Positions 27,158-35,818 of a stretch of DNA of 64,000 nucleotides are shown here, one piece after another. The number at the start of each line of letters is the position of its first letter. Position 1 is the stretch's first letter. Both the position numbers and the translations under genes were made by a program. The stretch is from Marinomonas algicola (GTDB lineage: Bacteria; Pseudomonadota; Gammaproteobacteria; Pseudomonadales; Marinomonadaceae): NCBI RefSeq assembly GCF_014805825.1, contig NZ_CP061941.1:3348001-3412000 (forward strand), in the 5' to 3' direction. The notes beneath the pieces were generated by a model. The model was not told the DNA's origin and ran no database searches. It saw only the letters and a list, made by a program, of their open reading frames with translations.

Positions 27158-27882
27158 TATGTTTTGTACCTTGGTACTATGCAGGCAGAAGGCGGAGTTA
27201 AGGAAGATGAAGTAAGGTCAGTTTCACGCGCTAAAACATGCCGTGACAGACATTCATGTTCCTCGTTATACTCGATAATTTGAGTATAATTAGAGTTAGC
27301 CTGAATAATTTTGTTTAATTGACTCGCCTCAATATAATTACCCTGTATTAAAACAAGATTGAGCTCTGTCAGCAAACCTATATAGGGTAATTTTGCTATT
27401 TCTTTTGCTCTATTTATCAGTATGGTCGCCTTTTTTACATCATCTTTACTTATGAGGCAGCGAGCGTAATTTATTAAGGCACTTTGAGAGCCATTTAAGC
27501 TAATTTCAAGTGTTTTCTTAAATAGCCCACAGGCCTTTGTATATTCACCAACCCGAACCAAAGCAACACCAAGATTATTAAGTAAAAAAATATCTCTAGG
27601 GAAAGCTTCAAGGCTTTTTTCATGGTATTTAATCGTCTCATCTAAACGACTTGTTCGCATAAAATATAGGGACTTTATCCGGTGAAACTCTACTGTGGTC
27701 TTTTGATATCGACTCACTTTATCAAGATAAATTTCAGCTTGTCTTAGCTGGTTGCTAAGGATGTATTCCTGAGCTAATGAAAGCGCCACTCGGTTTTGTT
27801 CTTCTTGTACAGGCTGCATAGAACAACCGACTAAAAAATAATAAACCACTACCAATATCTGAATAACTAGATCACGCTTCAT
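27157..27882 (-). CDS. pilF: Type IV pilus biogenesis TPR lipoprotein PilF/PilW
   Basis: Outer-membrane lipoprotein that helps the PilQ secretin assemble. The N terminus is a lipoprotein signal with lipobox LVGC, cysteine at 20. TPR-like repeats follow (for example FLLNNLGVALVRVGEYTKA near 93-111). 241 residues. The position between rlmN and rodZ is the usual one for pilF in gammaproteobacteria, which supports the assignment because the sequence itself is rather divergent. Confidence 0.85.
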   Translation of the reverse strand: MKRDLVIQILVVVYYFLVGCSMQPVQEEQNRVALSLAQEYILSNQLRQAEIYLDKVSRYQKTTVEFHRIKSLYFMRTSRLDETIKYHEKSLEAFPRDIFLLNNLGVALVRVGEYTKACGLFKKTLEISLNGSQSALINYARCLISKDDVKKATILINRAKEIAKLPYIGLLTELNLVLIQGNYIEASQLNKIIQANSNYTQIIEYNEEHECLSRHVLARETDLTSSSLTPPSACIVPRYKT

Positions 27883-27934
27883 AAGACATCCTTGTCTTTA
27901 ATCATAATTTTATCGTTAAATCACTAAATCGAGT

Positions 27935-29050
27935 TTAGGAATTCACTTCTCTAAGTTCAATATACTTTTGACTACGACGTGTTTTATCATGGAAATCACC
28001 GACCAGTTGCCCACAGGCCGCATCAATATCTTCACCTCGAGTTGTACGTACCGTTACTGTATAACCTTGATCCGCTAAAATTTTCTGGAAACGTCGAGTT
28101 TGGTTATTTGACGGTTTTTCATAGCCAGAGTTTGGAAATGGATTAAAAGGTATTAAATTAATCTTACACTCTAGGTTTTGTAATAAATCAGCCAATTCAA
28201 AAGCTTGCTGCTCTTGATCGTTTACGCCAGCCATCATAGTGTATTCTATAGTAATGTGGCGCTTATCAGGCAAGCTGTCCAAATAATGCTGGCACGCTTC
28301 TAGCAGCTCAGCAATTGGGTATTTTTTATTGATAGGTACAAGAACATCACGTAACGGATTATTTGGCGCATGCAAGGAGACAGCTAAAGAGACATCGGTA
28401 CGTTTCGCCAACTCATAGATTTTAGGCACAACACCTGAGGTACTTAATGTCACTCTGCGTTTTGATAAGCCATAAGCGTTATCATCCATCATCAATACCA
28501 TCGCATCGACAACAGGCTCAAAGTTCATCAAAGGCTCACCCATCCCCATCATCACCACATTAGTCACTCGGCGCGGACCATTAGGCTCCATAGGGCCAAA
28601 TGATTTAATCGCGATCCAAACTTGACCAATGATTTCAGCGGGCGTTAAATTACGATTAAAGCCTTGTTTTCCGGTTGAACAAAAGCTGCAATCTAAAGAA
28701 CATCCCACTTGAGACGACACACACAATGTGGCGCGGTCACCATCAGGAATCAGTACCGTTTCCACGCAATTGTTGCCCCCCCCTTCAGTCCGAATAATCC
28801 ATTTTCGGGTTCCGTCTTGAGAAATATTTTGGCTAACAATCTCTGGCGCTCGAACTTCCGCAATATCTTGCAACTTGGCACGTAATGCCTTACTGACATC
28901 CGTCATGTCATCAAAGCTTTCTGCGCCTTTCTGGTGAATCCACTTCAGCACTTGAGTTGCACGAAACTTCTTTTCACCAATAGATTCAAAAAATTCCACC
29001 ATCTTTTTTGGCGGTAAACCGAGCAGGTTCACCTTCTTTATTTCAGTCAT
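27935..29050 (-). CDS. rlmN: Dual-specificity 23S rRNA/tRNA methyltransferase RlmN
   Basis: Radical SAM enzyme that methylates C2 of adenine 2503 in 23S rRNA and adenine 37 in some tRNAs. The cluster motif CSLDCSFCSTG is present, with the GEPLMNFEPV loop after it and the C-terminal catalytic cysteine in DAACGQL. I start it at the ATG at 29050 (MTEIKKVNLLGL); a TTG two codons earlier is poorer. 371 residues. It lies downstream of ndk, after a strong terminator, and just before pilF. Confidence 0.96.
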   Translation of the reverse strand: MTEIKKVNLLGLPPKKMVEFFESIGEKKFRATQVLKWIHQKGAESFDDMTDVSKALRAKLQDIAEVRAPEIVSQNISQDGTRKWIIRTEGGGNNCVETVLIPDGDRATLCVSSQVGCSLDCSFCSTGKQGFNRNLTPAEIIGQVWIAIKSFGPMEPNGPRRVTNVVMMGMGEPLMNFEPVVDAMVLMMDDNAYGLSKRRVTLSTSGVVPKIYELAKRTDVSLAVSLHAPNNPLRDVLVPINKKYPIAELLEACQHYLDSLPDKRHITIEYTMMAGVNDQEQQAFELADLLQNLECKINLIPFNPFPNSGYEKPSNNQTRRFQKILADQGYTVTVRTTRGEDIDAACGQLVGDFHDKTRRSQKYIELREVNS

Positions 29051-29095
29051 AATCAATTCATCACATGTTCAAAATTACATTAAGTGTAAACGAAA

Positions 29096-29131
29096 AAAGC
29101 TTCTGAAAAGAGAATTCTTTTCAGAAGCTTC
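29096..29131 (-). terminator. Terminator downstream of ndk
   Basis: Fourteen-bp arms AAGCTTCTGAAAAG (29097-29110) and CTTTTCAGAAGCTT (29117-29130) with a 6-base loop; on the minus strand the stem is followed by a T-run (T at 29098-29093). Confidence 0.9.
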
Positions 29132-29133
29132 TA

Positions 29134-29163
29134 ATAAGAAATGGACCAAGGTCCATTTCTTAT
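29134..29163. repeat. Second perfect hairpin in tandem with the ndk terminator
   Basis: Arms 29134-29147 (ATAAGAAATGGACC) and 29150-29163 pair perfectly over 14 bp with only a 2-base spacer. It sits between the ndk stop and the terminator. Too tight a loop for a normal hairpin; as DNA it is a near-perfect palindrome. Confidence 0.7.
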
Positions 29164-29195
29164 ATTTAGAACTAAATAAGATTAGCTCAGATCAA

Positions 29196-29603
29196 TTACT
29201 TACCGAAGAAGTAAGCAATTTCACGAGTTGCAGATTCAACAGAATCAGAACCATGAACTGCGTTTGCATCGATAGATTCAGCGTAGTCTGCACGTAAAGT
29301 ACCGGCAGCGGCTTCAGCAGGGTTCGTTGCACCCATCAATTCGCGGTGACGCAATACAGCACCTTCACCTTCAAGAACAGAAACAACAACAGGACCAGAC
29401 GTCATGAATGCAACTAGATCTTTGTAGAAAGGACGCTCTTTGTGCTCAGCATAAAAACCACCAGCCAATTCGTCATCTAGTTGAATCATTTTTGCTTCAA
29501 CAACCTTAAGACCAGAACGCTCGAAACGAGAGTAGATTTCACCGATTACGTTTTTTGCAACAGCATCTGGTTTAATGATAGAAAGAGTACGTTCCAACGC
29601 CAT
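29196..29603 (-). CDS. ndk: Nucleoside diphosphate kinase
   Basis: Balances nucleoside triphosphate pools by phosphate transfer through a histidine. The ATG at 29603 has GGAG 8 bases upstream; the TTG four codons earlier is not needed. From here the protein is 135 residues. The phosphorylated histidine is H117 in NAVHGSDS, the E. coli position. Monocistronic with a long leader and strong terminators. Confidence 0.97.
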   Translation of the reverse strand: MALERTLSIIKPDAVAKNVIGEIYSRFERSGLKVVEAKMIQLDDELAGGFYAEHKERPFYKDLVAFMTSGPVVVSVLEGEGAVLRHRELMGATNPAEAAAGTLRADYAESIDANAVHGSDSVESATREIAYFFGK

Positions 29604-29715
29604 GTTAAACTCCAAAATAATATGTAAAGTAAGCGGTATTATTTTTCATAATCAGCTCATTGACTAAATAATCAAAAAATAACCCACTTAGACCAAAAAA
29701 AAGTTAAGCGCGTGG

Positions 29716-29721
29716 ATTATA
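29716..29721 (-). promoter_or_regulatory. Likely -10 box of the ndk promoter
   Basis: A perfect TATAAT on the minus strand about 113 bp upstream of the ndk start. The -35 region is poor (TACAAC at 17 bp). The rest of 29604-29826 shows no gene. Confidence 0.45.
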
Positions 29722-29826
29722 CGCACCTATTTGTTAAAGTTGTATGCTTTTCAACAGATTCTTTAGATAAAATGCACGAGTCTCTTCGCATTCATACATT
29801 CATCGAACATTATTAGTCCGCTTTTT

Positions 29827-30975
29827 TTATTGGCGTAACCCTGAGACAGCTTTAATAATCAATTCAGCGGCCCGATCAATGTCATCTTCTGTGGTAAATC
29901 GACCAATAGAAATCCGCAAGGAGCTATGAGCTAACTCATCAGAAAGACCTATTGCCCGTAACACGTAAGAAGGCTCAAGGCTCGCTGAAGTACAAGCAGA
30001 ACCAGAAGAAACGGCAATATCAGCAAGAGACATCAGTAAGAGTTCACCTTCCACTCCACCAAAACCGACATTCAACACCCCTGCGACTCTCTGAGACGGA
30101 TGGCCATTAAGATGCACATCCGGTAATGTTTGAATTTTATCCCAAAGACGGTTTCTTAAGGGCAAAATATGGGCAAGATCACGCTGCATTTCAGATTTCG
30201 CCAGCGCAAATGACTCGCCCATTCCAACAATCTGATGCGTTGGTAACGTTCCTGAACGCATACCTCTTTCGTGGCCACCGCCGTGTATTTGAGCTTCAAG
30301 TTTCACTTTTGGAGTACGACGTACGTACAAAGCACCGACCCCCTTAGGACCATAGGTTTTATGAGAGGTCAAAGACATTAGATCTACCTGCATTTGATTT
30401 ACATCAATTGCTAGCTTACCTGTCGATTGAGCGGCATCTACATGAAAAAAAGTACCATTTGCACGAGTAATCTGGCCAATTTTTTCTATCTCAGTCACCA
30501 CACCAATTTCATTGTTAGCATGCATTAAAGAAACCAAAATCGTATCCTCTCTTAAGGCGGCTTTGACAGACTCTACAGAAATAATACCCATATTATCAGG
30601 TTGCAAGTAAGTGACTTCAAAACCCTCTTTTTCAAGCTGTTTACAAGGATCTAAAACCGCCTTATGTTCAATTTTAGATGTAATAATATGCTTGCCTTGC
30701 TTAGCATAAGCATGTGCCACGCCCTTTAACGCTAAATTATTGGCTTCAGTCGCTCCAGACGTCCAAACGATTTCTCTGGCGTCCGCCCCAATTAAGTCGG
30801 CCACCTGCTGACGGGCTTCTTCAACAGCCTCTTCTGCTCTCCAGCCAAAGACATGGGAGCGTGATGCGGGGTTAGCAAAGTTTCCATCCAAAGTCATGCA
30901 CTCAGCCATGCTCTTTGCAACACGAGGATCAACAGGCGTGGTCGCTGAATAATCTAGATATACGGGCATTGCCAT
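29827..30975 (-). CDS. iscS: Cysteine desulfurase IscS, without the C-terminal tail
   Basis: PLP enzyme that takes sulfur from cysteine and passes it on as a persulfide. PLP lysine K206 is in TSHKTYGPKG and the active cysteine C328 in SSGSACTS. The protein is 382 residues and ends at ...IIKAVSGLRQ, so about 20 residues of the E. coli IscS C terminus, a part used for IscU docking, are missing. No iscU, hscA, hscB or fdx is nearby. GGAG lies before the ATG at 30975. It follows sufE at 20 bp and is probably co-transcribed with it. It may mainly feed tRNA thiolation or SufE-linked reactions (inference). Confidence 0.9.
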   Translation of the reverse strand: MAMPVYLDYSATTPVDPRVAKSMAECMTLDGNFANPASRSHVFGWRAEEAVEEARQQVADLIGADAREIVWTSGATEANNLALKGVAHAYAKQGKHIITSKIEHKAVLDPCKQLEKEGFEVTYLQPDNMGIISVESVKAALREDTILVSLMHANNEIGVVTEIEKIGQITRANGTFFHVDAAQSTGKLAIDVNQMQVDLMSLTSHKTYGPKGVGALYVRRTPKVKLEAQIHGGGHERGMRSGTLPTHQIVGMGESFALAKSEMQRDLAHILPLRNRLWDKIQTLPDVHLNGHPSQRVAGVLNVGFGGVEGELLLMSLADIAVSSGSACTSASLEPSYVLRAIGLSDELAHSSLRISIGRFTTEDDIDRAAELIIKAVSGLRQ

Positions 30976-30995
30976 GTACTTTCTCCAGTTAGATG

Positions 30996-31409
30996 TTATG
31001 AATTAGCACTTCTTGCTATTGTTTGTATTTTCGCTACGATGGCTTTTAAACCATTTCCCCGGGTAGGGCTTAAGTGATTCTCAAGATCTAACTCGGCAAA
31101 GAAGCCATCAATGTCAAAAGCAACTATTTCTGAAGGTGTCTTTTTATCAAAAGCCACCATCACCAGAGCCAACAATCCCTTAACGATAATGGCATCACTG
31201 TCTACTTTAAAAGAAAGCACTTCGGCCTCTTTAGCAAAGTCAATCCAAACGCTACTTTGACAACCTCTAACCAAGCGGTCGTCCGTACGAAGACTCGGAT
31301 CGAAAGGCGTCAACATTTTCCCAAGGTCAATGATGTATTTGTACCTATCTTCCCAATCATCAAAAAACTCTAAGTCTTCAATAATTTCTGCTTTCGTTGG
31401 TAAAGACAT
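30996..31409 (-). CDS. sufE: Sulfur acceptor protein SufE
   Basis: Accepts persulfide sulfur from a cysteine desulfurase and passes it to SufB. The acceptor cysteine is C50 in LVRGCQSSVWID. 137 residues. The ATG at 31409 is preceded by GAGGTGT. It is split from the main suf operon by a hairpin at 31498-31528 and paired instead with iscS, 20 bp apart. Its partner is normally SufS; here the operon mate is IscS. Confidence 0.93.
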   Translation of the reverse strand: MSLPTKAEIIEDLEFFDDWEDRYKYIIDLGKMLTPFDPSLRTDDRLVRGCQSSVWIDFAKEAEVLSFKVDSDAIIVKGLLALVMVAFDKKTPSEIVAFDIDGFFAELDLENHLSPTRGNGLKAIVAKIQTIARSANS

Positions 31410-31497
31410 AACACCTCAGTATATAAATAAATGGTTATTTTCATATTTAAAAAAACGCTCAGCAACTGTTCAGAAAAAACACGCCAGACAAAAAGTA

Positions 31498-31528
31498 AGA
31501 AAGCCTCGATTGAAAACAAGCGAGGCTT
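31498..31528 (-). terminator. Possible terminator after the suf operon
   Basis: Eight-bp arms AAGCCTCG (31501-31508) and CGAGGCTT (31521-31528); the minus-strand T content downstream is only moderate, so readthrough into sufE-iscS is possible. Confidence 0.55.
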
Positions 31529-31567
31529 AAATATAAGGATCTCTTAATCGTATTTTATAAACTACAG

Positions 31568-32098
31568 TTAGAAAAACAAACCCGCTTCGAGCTGAGCTTC
31601 TTCACTCATCATTTCTCGAGACCATGGGGGATCAAAAACCAATTCAACATCAACGTCAGAAACATTAGGCGCTTTGCCAACGCGATATTTTACATCACTT
31701 ACGAGCACAGGACCCATACCACAACCTGGAGCCGTTAATGTCATCTTTACTGAGACAATGTTTGTTGAGTGATCTATATCAACTGAGTAAATCAAGCCAA
31801 GAGAAACCAAACTGATGGGTATCTCAGGATCATAGATAGAATCCAACGCCTGCCAAACTTGATCCTCTGAGACATCATCAGATTCAGTCTTTGTAAAACG
31901 CAACACCTCAGGCTCTTGCCCTATCGCCGCGGCATCCAAACCATCAATACGCAACATATTACCTTGCCAAGTGACAGTGTAGTTACCACCTAAAGCTTGA
32001 TTAATAGTAATAAATTGCCCTTCTGGAATGATTGCAGGAATACCACTTGGCACTCTTCGGGCAGGACATTCGGTTTGAGTAACAACCATTTTTTGCAT
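31568..32098 (-). CDS. sufT: SUF system Fe-S assembly protein SufT
   Basis: Accessory factor with a MIP18/DUF59 domain in the C-terminal half (QVWQALDSIYDPEIPISLV near 83-101, TAPGCGMGPVL near 129-139) and a beta-rich N-terminal extension typical of the long SufT form. 176 residues. It starts 6 bp after sufA. SufT is usually linked to maturation of Fe-S proteins under high demand. Here it is the last gene of the iscR-sufBCDSAT run. Confidence 0.9.
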   Translation of the reverse strand: MQKMVVTQTECPARRVPSGIPAIIPEGQFITINQALGGNYTVTWQGNMLRIDGLDAAAIGQEPEVLRFTKTESDDVSEDQVWQALDSIYDPEIPISLVSLGLIYSVDIDHSTNIVSVKMTLTAPGCGMGPVLVSDVKYRVGKAPNVSDVDVELVFDPPWSREMMSEEAQLEAGLFF

Positions 32099-32104
32099 GC
32101 TGTA

Positions 32105-32467
32105 TCAACTCACACTGAAGCTTTCGCCACAACCACATTCGGCTACAACGTTAGGGTTATTAAATTTAATCACATGATTAATGCCTTCTTGTACCAAATC
32201 AATTTCAGTACCCTTAATCAATTCTATCGCTTTAGCATCAACCGCGACAGTGACATCACCAAAGTGGAGTATTTGATCACTATCTTGAGTTTTTTCTACC
32301 ATATCAAGCACATACGCAAACCCAGTACAACCACTTACTTTTGTACTCACGCGGATAACTTTCCCCATTTGAGAGGAAAGTTTTTTTGAAAAATACAACT
32401 CGGCTGCTGAAGTTAAGGAAACAGTTTGAGCTGAATCAACAGATGGATCAAATGTCGTTGCAGACAT
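32105..32467 (-). CDS. sufA: A-type Fe-S carrier SufA
   Basis: HesB/IscA-fold protein that receives clusters from SufBCD and hands them to targets. The three ligand cysteines are C47 (SGCTGFAY), C111 and C113 (ECGCGESF). 120 residues. AGGAG precedes the ATG at 32467. Position within the suf operon, after sufS, supports SufA over IscA or ErpA. Confidence 0.92.
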   Translation of the reverse strand: MSATTFDPSVDSAQTVSLTSAAELYFSKKLSSQMGKVIRVSTKVSGCTGFAYVLDMVEKTQDSDQILHFGDVTVAVDAKAIELIKGTEIDLVQEGINHVIKFNNPNVVAECGCGESFSVS

Positions 32468-32476
32468 ATTTTTCTC

Positions 32477-33694
32477 CTAAGCCAACATGGCTTTCACTTT
32501 ACGTAACGCATCAAAAAACACATCAATTTCATCTAAGGTATTATAAATTGCAAAAGAAACTCGGGCCGTACCTGGAACGTTAAAACGGTTCATAAGGGGT
32601 TGCGCACAATGGTCTCCTGTACGAATAGCGATCCCTTGCTTATCCAATAAAAAACCAATATCCGCAGGATGACCAACATCTAAGACAAAACTTAACACCC
32701 CCACTTTATTCCTTGCATCACCGATAATCGTTAGACCGTCAAACTCGTTCGCTTTTTGAGTAGCGTAATCAATCAGTGCCTTCTCGTGCACTTGTAGAGA
32801 TGGCAAGTCAAATGACGAAAACCAGCGAACCGCTTCACCAAACGCAATCGCATCGCCTACGTTGGGAGTACCCGCTTCCAAACGGAAAGGCAATGTATTC
32901 CAAGTTGCTTCAGAATAACTCACAGTAGAAATCATCTCTCCACCAGTTTGCCATACAGGCCACTCTTCCAGAACAGACTCTTTCCCCCATAAGACACCAA
33001 CCCCCATAGGAGCATAAATTTTATGACCAGAAAAAGCATAAAAATCACACCCGATTGCTTGTACATCCACATCCCCGTGAGCAATTCCTTGAGCACCATC
33101 AACCAACACCAACGCATTAACTTCTTTTGCGGCTTTAGTCAGCTCAACAATAGGATTAATCGTTCCTAAGGCGTTAGACACATGTGGGAAAGCCACCAAT
33201 TTCGTGCGAGCATTTAACATCTTGCGGTATTCGATCAAATCTAACTCGCCTTGATCATTAATAGGGACAATCTTAAGCACCGCAGACTTCCGTGCACAAG
33301 CTTGCTGCCAAGTCACTAAATTTGCATGATGCTCCATTGAAGTAACAATCACTTCATCGCCAGCAACCAGTAACTGAGACAATCCATTTGCAACAATATT
33401 AATGGATTCTGTTGTACCACTTGTCCAGATAACAGAATTACGCGATGGCGCGTTAATAAAAGTGGCAATGATATCTCTCGCCCCTTCAAAACGACGGGTC
33501 GCTTCATCCGCTAATTTATGAGCACCGCGATGCACATTGGAATTACAAGTAGAATAGTAATCAACCAATGCATCAATAACACATTGCGGTTTATGAGTTG
33601 TAGCAGCGTTATCAAGATACACCAAGGGCTTCCCATTTACCGTTCTAGTTAAAATAGGGAACTCTTTTCGAACAACCTGAACATCAAAACTCAT
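32477..33694 (-). CDS. sufS: Cysteine desulfurase SufS
   Basis: Group II desulfurase supplying sulfur to the SUF scaffold. PLP lysine K225 in SGHKIYAPMG and active cysteine C363 in RTGDHCAQP, both in the class II context that distinguishes SufS from IscS. 405 residues, normal. GAGAAAG precedes the ATG at 33694. The usual enhancer partner SufE is encoded separately at 30996-31409. Confidence 0.95.
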   Translation of the reverse strand: MSFDVQVVRKEFPILTRTVNGKPLVYLDNAATTHKPQCVIDALVDYYSTCNSNVHRGAHKLADEATRRFEGARDIIATFINAPSRNSVIWTSGTTESINIVANGLSQLLVAGDEVIVTSMEHHANLVTWQQACARKSAVLKIVPINDQGELDLIEYRKMLNARTKLVAFPHVSNALGTINPIVELTKAAKEVNALVLVDGAQGIAHGDVDVQAIGCDFYAFSGHKIYAPMGVGVLWGKESVLEEWPVWQTGGEMISTVSYSEATWNTLPFRLEAGTPNVGDAIAFGEAVRWFSSFDLPSLQVHEKALIDYATQKANEFDGLTIIGDARNKVGVLSFVLDVGHPADIGFLLDKQGIAIRTGDHCAQPLMNRFNVPGTARVSFAIYNTLDEIDVFFDALRKVKAMLA

Positions 33695-33741
33695 ATCTTT
33701 CTCACTAAATCAAAATTGACAACTGCGCGCCACTCAACAAC

Positions 33742-35004
33742 TTATCGAGTGACTTCCATTTGAGCAAAACGGTTACGAATTTGAGGACGAATCCATTCAG
33801 ACAACACTTGGTTTGGCATTTGATCAATCAATTCGTTAATAAAGCCAAAGTTCAACATAACCTGAGCTTTACGGCGCGATATACCTCGAGATTCAAGATA
33901 ATACAAAGCATGCTTATCAATCTCAGCAACGGTTGCGCCATGAGCGCAACGCACATCATCCGCATAAATTTCTAATTCAGGCTTAGTATTTATTTCGGCC
34001 TTATCTGATAGCAACAAATTACGGTTATTTAACTCCGCTAAGGTTTTTTGTGCATGGCGATGAATATGAATACGGCCATTAAAAACCGCCTTTGCTCGAT
34101 CAGCCACAATTCCACGGACATTTTCCAGCGTAGTGCAATTTGGCACAGCATGCTCCACTGTTGCATGTAAATCGAACAGCTCTTTACCATCTAATAGATA
34201 AAACGCATTCAATTTCGCATTAGCAAATTCACCGTCATAAATAATGTCAGTATCAACACGACTTAAGTCACTACCAAAACCAACAAGCGTACTATTTAAG
34301 TCTGCACGTTCACCCAGTTTAAAATGACAACCGCCGATGCTTATGGCCTTCTCTGTTTGTAACGCAAAACGATAATGCTCTAACTGTGCATCAGCACGAA
34401 TATCGTACTCCACAAACCCCGTATTCAGGCTTTCAACATCACCTTGGTAATGCTCAGAAACCGTTAAACTGGCGCCTTTATTTAATTTTACAAACACTCG
34501 TGTATGGGATTCAGCGTGCAGGTTTACCAAGGAAGTAATTCGGATGGCTTGACAAACCGCAACCCCTTCAGCCACTTCAATACGCACAATATTTTGCGCC
34601 AGCACATCATTAACTAAACCGAATAAATGGCGCTCTGGTTTAATTTTTGAAAGCTCTTCCAAGCTCGATTGCTTAACGGCATCAGATGCCGCCGGCAAAT
34701 AAGTAATCGTTAGACCGTCTGGCAGCTCATCCGTTAATGCATTGGCATCAAACACACCATTCCTAAACACTAAGTTTAGGCTGTCATAACCCTCAATCAC
34801 ATCAGGCATGTCTTGATTCGCCACCGCAACGGATGACAAAGTAGCACGTTCAAGAGACTTTAATGAAGTGTACTTCCACGCCTCGGTTTTACGCGTTGGC
34901 CAAGATGTATTTTTCAAAACAGCAAGTGATGCTGCCCTAATAGGAGATAACCAATCGCTGGTTGAGTTAGCACGAGCGATGGCATTGTCTAGCCATACAC
35001 TCAT
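33742..35004 (-). CDS. sufD: Fe-S assembly protein SufD
   Basis: Beta-helix subunit of the SufBC2D scaffold. 420 residues. The C-terminal part carries the family segment with LNNRNLLLSDKAEINTKPE near 330-348 and the histidine in DDVRCAHGATV near 353-363, used in cluster formation at the SufB-SufD interface. The ATG at 35004 overlaps the sufC stop by 4 bp. Confidence 0.94.
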   Translation of the reverse strand: MSVWLDNAIARANSTSDWLSPIRAASLAVLKNTSWPTRKTEAWKYTSLKSLERATLSSVAVANQDMPDVIEGYDSLNLVFRNGVFDANALTDELPDGLTITYLPAASDAVKQSSLEELSKIKPERHLFGLVNDVLAQNIVRIEVAEGVAVCQAIRITSLVNLHAESHTRVFVKLNKGASLTVSEHYQGDVESLNTGFVEYDIRADAQLEHYRFALQTEKAISIGGCHFKLGERADLNSTLVGFGSDLSRVDTDIIYDGEFANAKLNAFYLLDGKELFDLHATVEHAVPNCTTLENVRGIVADRAKAVFNGRIHIHRHAQKTLAELNNRNLLLSDKAEINTKPELEIYADDVRCAHGATVAEIDKHALYYLESRGISRRKAQVMLNFGFINELIDQMPNQVLSEWIRPQIRNRFAQMEVTR

Positions 35005-35807
35005 AGCAAATCACCTTCCAGCTCATCTTTAGGTTCATTATGTATCCAAGCATAACCTTCCGCTTCCAACTCCTTCGCAAGAGAAGCATCACCGCTTTTT
35101 ACAATTTTACCATCGGATAACACATGCACAAAGTCTGGTTTAATGTAATCTAAAAGGCGTTGATAATGGGTGACTATAATAAAGCTACGATCTGGTGAAC
35201 GTTGGCTGTTTACCCCATTTGCGACCACTTGCATGGCATCAATATCCAAACCAGAATCCGTTTCGTCCAAAATGCATAATTTTGGCTTCAACAAAATCAT
35301 TTGCATTAATTCGTTACGTTTTTTCTCGCCACCAGAGAAACCTTCATTCACTCCACGCTTTAAAAAGGCTAAAGGTAGGTTAACCTGCTTGCAGGCGTCC
35401 TTAGCTAATTTAAGAAATTCTGCAGAGGTGCATGCGTCTTCACCACGAGCCTCTCTTTGTGCGTCAACCGCTGCTTTTAAAAATTCGAGATTACTCACTC
35501 CTGGAATTTCAACAGGGTACTGGAAAGCTAAAAATAAACCTGCACGGGCTCTCTCTTCCGCCTCCATATCCAAAATTTCTACCCCGTCTAAGACGGCAGA
35601 ACCCTTTTCTACTGTGTAACCATCACGGCCAGACAAGACGTAACCGGTTGTACTTTTACCCGCACCATTCGGTCCCATGATGGCATGAACTTCACCTGGC
35701 TTAACATCTAGATTCAGTCCCTTCAAAATGTTTTTTTCTTCAACACTGGCATGTAAATCAGTAATCGTAAGCATGCTTTTCTCTGTCGTTGGTGTGTTAT
35801 TAGACAT
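35001..35807 (-). CDS. sufC: Fe-S assembly ATPase SufC
   Basis: ABC-type ATPase that drives the SufBC2D scaffold. Walker A GPNGAGKST, the SufC-type signature FSGGEKKRNELMQM, and Walker B LCILDETDSGLD are present. I use the ATG at 35807, which gives 268 residues; a later ATG at 35774 (MLTITDLHASVEEK) corresponds to the start of most SufC proteins and may be the real one. A TTG at 35822 is least likely. It overlaps sufD by 4 bp and follows sufB by about 11 bp. Confidence 0.94.
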   Translation of the reverse strand: MSNNTPTTEKSMLTITDLHASVEEKNILKGLNLDVKPGEVHAIMGPNGAGKSTTGYVLSGRDGYTVEKGSAVLDGVEILDMEAEERARAGLFLAFQYPVEIPGVSNLEFLKAAVDAQREARGEDACTSAEFLKLAKDACKQVNLPLAFLKRGVNEGFSGGEKKRNELMQMILLKPKLCILDETDSGLDIDAMQVVANGVNSQRSPDRSFIIVTHYQRLLDYIKPDFVHVLSDGKIVKSGDASLAKELEAEGYAWIHNEPKDELEGDLL

Positions 35808-35818
35808 ATTGGGGTTCC

